Of a stretch of DNA of 6,865 nt, positions 1 to 5,845 are shown one piece after another. A program made the translations under genes and the position numbers. Within the stretch, counting starts at the first letter, position 1. Each line of letters opens with the position of its first letter. This DNA is from Verrucomicrobiota bacterium (lineage in GTDB: Bacteria > Verrucomicrobiota > Verrucomicrobiia > Chthoniobacterales > UBA10450): NCBI GenBank assembly GCA_003218785.1, contig QHOM01000161.1, forward strand, positions 1 to 6,865, given 5' to 3'. A model generated the notes under the pieces. It saw nothing but the letters and a program-made list of their open reading frames with translations, was not told the DNA's origin and did no database searches.

Positions 1-34
1 AAAAAACATAAAAAATAGGATTTGCGCGGCTGCC

Positions 35-64
35 TTGCCAGCCCACGCACAATGGAGTTATTTT
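35..64 (+). promoter_or_regulatory. Putative sigma70-type promoter of tRNA-Glu
   Basis: A -35-like TTGCCA at 35-40 matches the consensus at 5 of 6 positions. After an 18-base spacer comes TATTTT at 59-64, matching the -10 consensus at 4 of 6. Transcription would begin near 71, about 9 bases before the tRNA, which suits a tRNA precursor with a short 5' leader removed by RNase P. The position relative to the tRNA is the main support; motif matches of this quality also arise by chance. Confidence 0.4.
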
Positions 65-79
65 GCCCATTCGACTTAT

Positions 80-151
80 GGCGCGTTCGTCTAGTGGCTA
101 GGACACAGCCCTCTCAAGGCTGGTGCACGGGTTCGACTCCCGTACGCGCTG
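80..151 (+). tRNA. tRNA-Glu (anticodon CTC)
   Basis: A full cloverleaf of 72 bases can be folded by hand. The acceptor stem GGCGCGT pairs with ACGCGCT, with one G-T wobble at the first pair. The D arm is GTCT/GGAC, the anticodon stem is CAGCC/GGCTG with loop CTCTCAA, the variable region is four bases, and the T arm is ACGGG/CCCGT with loop TTCGACT. The anticodon CTC reads the glutamate codon GAG. The D-arm region (TCGTCTAG through AGGACA) closely resembles bacterial tRNA-Glu in general. The discriminator base is G at 151 and the next bases are CA rather than CCA, so the 3' CCA is probably added after transcription. An open frame runs across this gene into the next one, but the tRNA shows that part is not coding. 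Confidence 0.96.
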
Positions 152-225
152 CAGATTTTCTGGCCCTCCACCCGAACAAACAGCGGACACAGTGCATTTT
201 ATTTTGCGTCACTGAAATTATTCGG

Positions 226-942
226 ATGAATTGCCTGGTGCGATTTCCAGCACTCATTTCTTTCTTCCTGCTTTGCTGCGGCCTGACAAGTTGCTACCGG
301 GACGGCATCACACGGCAAGTGGCGGCCCGAGTGCTTTCCATGCATGGGCCGGTCGTTTTCGGAATTGACGAACAAAGCGATTTTCGGCCGGTGACGCCTG
401 AAAGCCGGATCCACGACGGCGATATCGTGCGAACATCAGACGGCGCGTTGCTCAACCTTGCGTTAATTCCGGCCGCTCTCACACAAATGTCGAGCAATTC
501 TGAAATCAAGGTTGAAGAATTAAGGATATCGAAGGACGGAAACCAGACGGAAGGTGGCATGCGCGATCGGAGCGCGCGGATACGATTTAACCGGGGACAA
601 ATCACGGTCCTATTCAGTCGTCAGAATAAAAGCGGATCGCAATTTGCGATCAGTGCGCCATCGGTAACTATTACGGCGGACCGGGACTGCTTGTTTCGCG
701 TTCAGAGTGACGGGACAGCGACCCGCTTAACCTGCGTGCAAGGCAAAATGTACGCGTCGCACAGCGCACAGTCGCCGGTTGCAGTCGGTGCCGGCTACTT
801 CCAACAATGGCCGTCGGTTTATCTCGAGCCCATCGCCGCCGCCGAGGATGCGGCGGCGCAAATCGATGTTGCGGATTCGCTCAAAATTGGAAACCAGTTG
901 CGGGAGTTGCAGTCTGGTTGGCAGGGTCGCGGCCCGTTTTAA
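226..942 (+). CDS. FecR-domain outer-membrane lipoprotein
   Basis: This predicts a 238-residue exported lipoprotein of unknown precise role. The N-terminus has a short polar stretch with Arg6, a hydrophobic core (about residues 8-20) and the lipobox LTSC with Cys23 as the acylated residue, so the mature protein should be anchored in a membrane, probably the outer one. Residues about 40-200 resemble a FecR-type beta domain: a raised-value segment followed by HDGDIVRTSDGA, a strand-rich middle, and a late segment (AISAPSVTITADRD, then VQGKMYA) typical of FecR-like folds. Classical FecR proteins are inner-membrane anti-sigma regulators with an N-terminal cytoplasmic part; this one has none, and no sigma factor gene is adjacent. 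The ATG at 226 was chosen because it starts exactly at the signal peptide; an in-frame extension further upstream would run through the tRNA. No Shine-Dalgarno is visible. It lies 65 bases before the beta-barrel gene on the same strand, which suggests a shared role in EPS export or envelope assembly. Confidence 0.82.
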   Translation: MNCLVRFPALISFFLLCCGLTSCYRDGITRQVAARVLSMHGPVVFGIDEQSDFRPVTPESRIHDGDIVRTSDGALLNLALIPAALTQMSSNSEIKVEELRISKDGNQTEGGMRDRSARIRFNRGQITVLFSRQNKSGSQFAISAPSVTITADRDCLFRVQSDGTATRLTCVQGKMYASHSAQSPVAVGAGYFQQWPSVYLEPIAAAEDAAAQIDVADSLKIGNQLRELQSGWQGRGPF

Positions 943-970
943 CGACGCCGTGTCAGGCAAGAATTTTGCG

Positions 971-1000
971 TTGACGGGTTTGTCGGCAGCACCGTATTCT
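971..1000 (+). promoter_or_regulatory. Putative promoter just upstream of the beta-barrel gene
   Basis: TTGACG at 971-976 matches the -35 consensus at 5 of 6 bases. TATTCT at 995-1000 matches the -10 consensus at 4 of 6, and the spacer is 18 bases. The expected transcription start (about 1006-1008) falls on the ATG at 1008, so transcripts from here would have little or no 5' leader. This would be an internal start for the export genes in addition to any read-through from the lipoprotein gene. It is a hand-read motif match only. Confidence 0.4.
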
Positions 1001-1007
1001 CCGCGCC

Positions 1008-2399
1008 ATGCAATGGCACTCCTGTCCATTTCCCACCCGAACCTTTACTGGAAAGTTTGCTCGGTCGACCGGCGTCGGCCTAGCGTTAATCGCCGGAATT
1101 TTTATCGCATCCACTTTTGCTGCGCGAGGGGAAAATCCCGTTCCTGAGGAGCCGTTACCTTCTTCGGCCGACTACACGTCAGCGCAGACCGACCTTGTTC
1201 CACCGCCACCCACGCCGACAAATCCTTTCGGTACGCTCGACTTGAAGAACCTGACGATCGGTGGTGAGAATGTTTCCAATGTTTCCTCAGCGGAACCGCG
1301 TCGTTTTCACTACAGTCTGCGGCTGACAGTTCGAGGAGTTTACGACGACAATATCTTTATCACCAATACGAATCGCATCTCCGATTACTATTTTGCGATT
1401 GAACCGATGATTACGGTTGGGTTCGGCGACATCGAGGGCCGCGGGGGAAACTATATCCGTCTGGATTACCTGCCGAGTATTATTCTGTTCGTCGATCACT
1501 CGAACGAGGATGCCATCAGCAATCTGATCCACCTCGAAGGCCGATACCAGTTCAGCCGTTTGACGCTGACTCTGAGCCAGGATGTGGATATACTCGACGG
1601 GGCAAACCTTAACAGCACGCTCGACACGACCGGACTGCTGGCAAATGTCGATGTGAGCACGCCCACGCGGCTGAATCTTTTTGTCACACGTCTGAGAGCA
1701 AATTATGACCTGACGGGGAAAGTGTTTCTAACCGGGGAATTTGATGCCTCAATTTATGACTATCCCGATTTCATCAGCTCCGAAATCATTTCGGGAGGTG
1801 TTTACATAAATTATATTTGGACGCCAAAGGTGACCGTCGGTATCGGCGGCACCGCCGGCTATGATTTTGTGGACAATCCGAATCCGGATCAAACCTTCGA
1901 GCAAGTGAATGTGCGCCTCAGCTACCAGGCAACAGGCAAGCTGAACCTCTACGCTTCGGCGGGCGTTGAGTTCCGTCAATTCGATGGCAACCGGAGTGAA
2001 CGCACTTCCCCTACCTTTGAGCTCGGCGCCATGTACCGCCCGTTCGACGGCACGACTATCACCCTATCGGCGGGCACCCCGATCCTTAATTCCGGATTCT
2101 TCCCCGCTCAAGATTTCCAGGCGACAAACGTCGTGCTCCGGATTCAGCAGCGTTTGCTCCAGCGCATTTACCTCGGTCTCGCAGCGGGATATGAGAACTC
2201 AGATTATTTCGCCACATCCACTGGAGTGAATGCAACGCGAAACGATGACTACTATTTTGTTGAACCTTCTATTGACGTGTTAATCACCAGATTCTTGAGC
2301 GCCGGTGTCTACTATCTCCACCGCCGGGATGACAGTTCGATCGCTTTTTTCAGTTTCTATGATAATCAGGTCGGCGTTCGGGCTACGGTTAGATTTTAG
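1008..2399 (+). CDS. Outer-membrane beta-barrel protein of EPS export (BBP2-like)
   Basis: This predicts a 463-residue outer-membrane beta-barrel, probably the outer-membrane partner of the export protein encoded next. A signal peptide is visible: a basic n-region (Arg11, Lys16, Arg19), a hydrophobic core at about 22-37 and a likely cleavage after Ala38 or Ala39. A proline-rich linker (about 64-74, with four consecutive prolines) follows. From about residue 100 to the end, the chain consists of alternating polar/hydrophobic strands rich in Tyr, Phe, Gly, Asn and Asp, separated by short turns, and it ends in VRATVRF with the C-terminal phenylalanine typical of outer-membrane barrels. The motif YDDNIF at 112-117 resembles the first strand of the BBP2/putative beta-barrel porin 2 family, which often sits in polysaccharide export loci. 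The ATG at 1008 is the only good start before the signal peptide; no Shine-Dalgarno precedes it. The stop lies about 7 bases before the proposed start of the OPX gene, so the two are probably co-expressed. Pore formation is inferred from context. Confidence 0.85.
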   Translation: MQWHSCPFPTRTFTGKFARSTGVGLALIAGIFIASTFAARGENPVPEEPLPSSADYTSAQTDLVPPPPTPTNPFGTLDLKNLTIGGENVSNVSSAEPRRFHYSLRLTVRGVYDDNIFITNTNRISDYYFAIEPMITVGFGDIEGRGGNYIRLDYLPSIILFVDHSNEDAISNLIHLEGRYQFSRLTLTLSQDVDILDGANLNSTLDTTGLLANVDVSTPTRLNLFVTRLRANYDLTGKVFLTGEFDASIYDYPDFISSEIISGGVYINYIWTPKVTVGIGGTAGYDFVDNPNPDQTFEQVNVRLSYQATGKLNLYASAGVEFRQFDGNRSERTSPTFELGAMYRPFDGTTITLSAGTPILNSGFFPAQDFQATNVVLRIQQRLLQRIYLGLAAGYENSDYFATSTGVNATRNDDYYFVEPSIDVLITRFLSAGVYYLHRRDDSSIAFFSFYDNQVGVRATVRF

Positions 2400-2406
2400 C
2401 GAGGGT

Positions 2407-3099
2407 TTGAATCGCCTCCGAACTGAAGCGCGCTGGCGATGGTTGCCGGTTGCGCTCGCATTCTACTTGCTCCCAGACTTTTTGTTAGCGCAAATCGCTC
2501 CAGGAACCTCCGCGTCACAGCCTGCCGAACCCGCCTCCATATTGCCGTCGCCCGCTGTTTCCGCGTTCACCCCAAACAGCGTCAGCGCGCCGCCTGGTTA
2601 CATTTTGAGCGCCAACGACCAGGTGGCGGTCGAGGTTTTCGGCGAGGACGATCTGCGCACGAATGGACGATTGAACCCCGAAGGCAACCTGAGCGTGCCG
2701 TTGCTTGGGTCGATCCATTTGGCGGGATTGACCCTGACCCAGGCAGCTTCAAAACTCACAGAGCTTTATGGTCGCGATTACCTGGTAAATCCAAAAGTAA
2801 ACGTCATGCTCCTCGGGTATGCGAAACGACGCTTCTCGATGTTGGGTCAGGTAAATCGGCCCGGCAGTTACGAAATGCCGGAGAGCAGTCCTGGCGGTAT
2901 TGATCTCTTGGAAGCCATCGCGATGGCCGGGGGATACACGCGCATTGCCGCGCCGGAGCGCGTGACCGTGCGACGACATACCGCAGCGGGTGGCGACCAG
3001 ATTTTCAAGGTCAATGCGAAGCGGTTCACGAAGGGGAGCGGCGGAGGATTTCACGTCGAGCCGGGCGATACCATCACCGTCGGGGAAAGTATTTTTTAA
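2407..3099 (+). CDS. Short OPX/Wza-family polysaccharide export protein
   Basis: This predicts a periplasmic polysaccharide export (OPX) protein of about 230 residues that would relay polymer from the inner-membrane complex to the outer membrane. With a TTG start at 2407 the signal peptide is compact: basic residues at 3-11, hydrophobic core 13-27, cleavage after Ala28. There is no lipobox cysteine. A Pro/Ala/Ser-rich linker (29-63) precedes the Poly_export domain, which begins at GYILSANDQVAVEVFGEDDL (64 onward) and continues through PEGNLSVPLLGSIHLAGLT. One SLBB domain follows, with GQVNRPGSYEMP and LLEAIAMAGGYTR. The protein ends soon after it, so it lacks the extra SLBB repeat and C-terminal amphipathic helix with which E. 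coli Wza spans the outer membrane. The start is uncertain: in-frame GTG at 2305 and ATGs at 2329 and 2359 would overlap the barrel gene and lengthen the n-region awkwardly. A GAGGG lies only one base before the TTG, closer than usual. Confidence 0.88.
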   Translation: MNRLRTEARWRWLPVALAFYLLPDFLLAQIAPGTSASQPAEPASILPSPAVSAFTPNSVSAPPGYILSANDQVAVEVFGEDDLRTNGRLNPEGNLSVPLLGSIHLAGLTLTQAASKLTELYGRDYLVNPKVNVMLLGYAKRRFSMLGQVNRPGSYEMPESSPGGIDLLEAIAMAGGYTRIAAPERVTVRRHTAAGGDQIFKVNAKRFTKGSGGGFHVEPGDTITVGESIF

Positions 3100-3117
3100 C
3101 CAAAAAGTTCTTGCGAC

Positions 3118-3148
3118 TGCACCTTTTCGAGCGCACCGCTCGGGTGTA
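3118..3148 (+). promoter_or_regulatory. Stem-loop between OPX and kinase genes
   Basis: The 77-base gap between the OPX and Wzc-type genes contains a perfect six-base inverted repeat, CGAGCG (3128-3133) and CGCTCG (3137-3142), around a three-base loop. An outer helix of CACC (3120-3123) with GGTG (3143-3146) extends it, leaving TTTT bulged on the 5' side. No T-tract follows, so a normal intrinsic terminator is unlikely. It could be an mRNA-processing or stability element, or a structure that tunes the level of the downstream kinase. The fold is clear by eye; any function is a guess. Confidence 0.4.
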
Positions 3149-3176
3149 GAATCTCGTTCCAGTTACGATTCCTCCT

Positions 3177-5693
3177 GTGGTTAATCCATCCTTGCCTGCA
3201 GCAACAGCCGCCACTGCGCCGAATCCGGGTAACAGGGCGTTATCGCATTTGCCGGGAGAGTTCACAGAACTGAAGGGCGGGTTCGATTTTCGGCGTCTCT
3301 GGCATTCTCTGGTCGAACGGATCTGGATCGTCGCCCTTTGTGTACTGGCTGGTTTCTTCCTCGCGCTGGGTTATCTCGCGCGAACGCCAAAGCTCTATCA
3401 AGGACATACGGTGCTTGAAGTGGAGTTTCAGGAGCCGACTCTGGTCACTACGGAAGACTCCACGGCGCGCATGCGCTCGACGTTTCTGGCCAGCCAGGAG
3501 GCGCTGCGAACGATTGAGCAAAACCTCACCAACCAAACCCTTCTTGCCCGAGTGATACGGTCCGAAGGCCTGGCCGAAGATGGTGGAGGCGCGCTTCTCG
3601 GGAACCAAAATATTGCAAGCCGTAGCAAATCCAACGCGACGCCGGGCGCCGGCCCATCGCCGGGCCCGATCGAAACTCGGAGCGCTGTTGGTGTGGGGAC
3701 TTTTACGCCGCTCGAAGAAGCATTGGGCCGCGCCCTTGCAGGCATGGTAAACCCGGTGATTCGTCGCGGGACGCGTCTGATCGATTTGTACGTAACGAAC
3801 GGTGACCCAGCCATGGCCCAGCGCCTCGCCGAGGCGGTCGGACGCGAGTACATCCGCAATTCCATCGAACGCCGCGCTTCGCTCAGCGAGGAGTCATTGC
3901 GTTATTTGCTTGAGGAAGAAGAGCGATTGAAGGTCAATCTGCAAAAAAGCGAGGCGGCCGTCGCGGAATACAAAGCGAAAAATCCCGACGCCTTGCAACT
4001 TGGTGGCGGCACTGCCGCAACAGGGTCACAGCAGGGATCGGGCGCGGGGGCCGGTGGACCCCGGGGTGGCTTGGTCGAGGACAAGCTGCAAGAATTAAGC
4101 AGCAAATTGACTGCGGCAAAAGCCGACCAGCTTCGCCTCGAGGGCGAGCTCAAGCAAATCGAGCAGGCCGGCGAAAATATCAATGCTTTGCTTGCGATTC
4201 CGAGCATCTCAACGGCAGGATTGGTGACGGACGCGCAACGCACTGTCACGCAGGTAGAAGCTTCAATCGCCACTTTGGCTTTACGATACAAAGAAAAGCA
4301 TCCCAAGATGATGGCGGCGCGGGCCGCTCTGGCAGAGGCGAAGGAAAAGCTTCGTCAAGCAGCCATGGCGCAACCTCCCATTCTGCGTAACGCCATTGAG
4401 CAAACCAAGGCCACCGAAGCCAGTTTGCAAGGGGCGCTGCAAGACCAGCAGGGCGTTGCTGTCGCGCTCAACCGCACAGCGATCGGATACCAGGAATTGG
4501 CCCGGCAAGCTGAGACCGATCGCGCGCTTTACGAAAGCGTTCTGCGCCAGATCAAAGACACAAGTTTAACAAAAGACGTAAAGACGAATGCGGTCAGTGT
4601 GATCGAGCATTCGCCGCTTTCGCATTCGCCTGTTAGTCCCAGCCCCACGAAGGCGATCGTCCTGGGTCTGCTGGGCGGGTTGGCCGTTGGATTCGTGTTT
4701 GTTCTCGGCGCCGATGCGCTTGATCGCTCCATCAAAACTGTCGATCACGCGGAAGGAGCATTCGGACTGCCCGTCTTTGCGGCCGTTCCGGAAACAACAG
4801 AGGAAGGCACGGTAACTCGGTTAAAGCGGCAAAGCAGAGCTTGGGGAAGTTCGAACTACCGCGTTGTTGTGGAAACACCCGAGAGCCCGGCCGCGGAAGC
4901 TTTTCGCAATTTGCGCGCGGCGCTTTCACTTTTGGGACCGGAAGTCGAACGCAAGGTTTCGCTTTTTACAAGCGCTCTGCCCAATGAAGGAAAAAGTTTC
5001 ACCAGCGCCAATTATTCGCTCGCGCTCGCGCAACAAGGTTATCGTGTTCTGCTCATAGACGGCGATCTGCGCCGGCCGAACATGCATAGAATTTTCCACT
5101 TCCCAGAGCCCGCGGAAAAAAATAATTCAGGGGAAGATGGGGCTTCGGGGGTCATAGACTGTCTGGTGGGAGAGGCAGATCTCAGTTCAGCGGCGCGCCC
5201 GATTCCAGCCGGAGAAATCGATGTTGTCACTGGTAAAGTTGCCGCGGAGGGAAACTTTCTCACTGCGACCGGAGGGCAACTCTCCGTGCTTGCAGGGGGA
5301 CGACGCGCGCCGAATCCAGCGGAGATCCTGGCCGGCCCTTTCTTTGGTCAATTAGTCGGTGAATCCGCACGACTTTTTGATCGAGTGGTAATCGACAGCG
5401 CACCGATACTCGCAGTCAGTGACACGCTGCTCATGATGCCGTATGTGCAGACCGTGTGCATTGTTCTTCGGGCGGGGAAAACGCCGCGCCAGGCGGTTCG
5501 CCGTGCAATTTCCTTGTTAACGAGTGCAGGGATTCGCCCCGCCGGCCTGGTTCTGAATCGATTGCGCCGGAGCGGCGGCGCTGGCCACTATTACTATTAC
5601 GCTTGGCACGGCTACGGGGCCGACGAAGGGTCGTATTCTCGCAGCTACAGTTCTCGATCGAGATCGGGTCACAAAGATAATGGCGCATCGTAG
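3177..5693 (+). CDS. wzc: Wzz/Wzc-type chain-length regulator with BY-kinase domain
   Basis: This 838-residue inner-membrane protein combines a Wzz chain-length domain with a bacterial tyrosine (BY) kinase and would control polymer length and export. Order: cytoplasmic N-terminus, TM1 about 49-68, a periplasmic region with heptad-like helices (about 225-270 and 300-475), a Pro-rich juxtamembrane stretch, TM2 about 493-513, then the cytoplasmic kinase. The kinase shows the oligomerisation motif E574-x2-R577-x2-R580, Walker A LPNEGKS with Lys606, Walker A' LLIDGDLRRP with Asp628 and Asp630, Walker B VVIDSAP with Asp740, and the family motif PNPAEIL. The tail is Tyr-rich: Tyr805-808, 813, 820 and 824, the expected autophosphorylation cluster. 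Oddities are a Gly/Ala/Ser-rich run (276-298) inside the periplasmic helices and an enlarged loop before PNPAEIL. The GTG at 3177 is the only in-frame start after a stop at 3147; the bases before it read CCTCCT, not a Shine-Dalgarno. The symbol is by family, not orthology. Confidence 0.94.
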   Translation: MVNPSLPAATAATAPNPGNRALSHLPGEFTELKGGFDFRRLWHSLVERIWIVALCVLAGFFLALGYLARTPKLYQGHTVLEVEFQEPTLVTTEDSTARMRSTFLASQEALRTIEQNLTNQTLLARVIRSEGLAEDGGGALLGNQNIASRSKSNATPGAGPSPGPIETRSAVGVGTFTPLEEALGRALAGMVNPVIRRGTRLIDLYVTNGDPAMAQRLAEAVGREYIRNSIERRASLSEESLRYLLEEEERLKVNLQKSEAAVAEYKAKNPDALQLGGGTAATGSQQGSGAGAGGPRGGLVEDKLQELSSKLTAAKADQLRLEGELKQIEQAGENINALLAIPSISTAGLVTDAQRTVTQVEASIATLALRYKEKHPKMMAARAALAEAKEKLRQAAMAQPPILRNAIEQTKATEASLQGALQDQQGVAVALNRTAIGYQELARQAETDRALYESVLRQIKDTSLTKDVKTNAVSVIEHSPLSHSPVSPSPTKAIVLGLLGGLAVGFVFVLGADALDRSIKTVDHAEGAFGLPVFAAVPETTEEGTVTRLKRQSRAWGSSNYRVVVETPESPAAEAFRNLRAALSLLGPEVERKVSLFTSALPNEGKSFTSANYSLALAQQGYRVLLIDGDLRRPNMHRIFHFPEPAEKNNSGEDGASGVIDCLVGEADLSSAARPIPAGEIDVVTGKVAAEGNFLTATGGQLSVLAGGRRAPNPAEILAGPFFGQLVGESARLFDRVVIDSAPILAVSDTLLMMPYVQTVCIVLRAGKTPRQAVRRAISLLTSAGIRPAGLVLNRLRRSGGAGHYYYYAWHGYGADEGSYSRSYSSRSRSGHKDNGAS

Positions 5694-5760
5694 GGCAGAT
5701 CCGGGTGATCAGTGATCCACGGGTCAATGGTCGATACCCTATTTCCGCCGCCGCTGCACT

Positions 5761-5811
5761 GGCGGGCGTGTCGCCTGCGGAAATCAAGGAATAGCAGCCG
5801 ACACGGCTGCC
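5761..5811. repeat. Pair of inverted REP-like palindromes, possible bidirectional terminator
   Basis: Two short palindromes lie in the intergenic region between convergent genes. Unit 1 (5762-5778) is GCGGGCG-TGT-CGCCTGC, a seven-pair stem with one G-T wobble. Unit 2 (5794-5810) is GCAGCCG-ACA-CGGCTGC, a perfect seven-pair stem. The reverse complement of unit 2 matches unit 1 at 14 of 17 bases, so they are two copies in opposite orientation, 15 bases apart. They can form two hairpins or one larger imperfect hairpin. This arrangement resembles the REP/BIME elements found between convergent genes, which are often spread by RAYT transposases and can stabilise or end transcripts. No strong T-tract follows either stem. 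Whether the sequence is repeated genome-wide cannot be seen from this window. Confidence 0.65.
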
Positions 5812-5845
5812 TCTACATGGGAAAGCTGTAATCGCCAGCCGCTAT

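Noticed and set aside
1..45. A-rich start of the window with the small GGCTG/CAGCC hairpin at 28-43, as a terminator for a minus-strand gene.
   Set aside because: The stem is only 5 pairs with a 6-base loop and about 11 bases separate it from the T-run on the minus strand. It also overlaps the tRNA promoter candidate. Too weak to call.
132..151. tRNA-Glu 3' end as an attachment site of an integrated island carrying the EPS genes.
   Set aside because: I saw no second copy of the tRNA 3' end in the window and no integrase gene; the EPS genes look like ordinary chromosomal genes.
22..225. In-frame N-terminal extension of the FecR lipoprotein gene back to position 22.
   Set aside because: It would translate through the whole tRNA-Glu gene, and the residues before the Met at 226 show no domain; the lipoprotein signal peptide begins exactly at 226.
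2359..2406. ATG at 2359 as the start of the OPX gene.
   Set aside because: It would overlap the barrel gene by 41 bases and give a 28-residue segment before the hydrophobic core. The TTG at 2407 gives a normal signal peptide. The choice is a preference, not proof.
5697..5735. GATCC/GGGTGATCA-type repeats just after the kinase stop as a terminator or operator.
   Set aside because: The repeats are imperfect and the inverted core GATCA/TGATC has a loop too small to fold stably.
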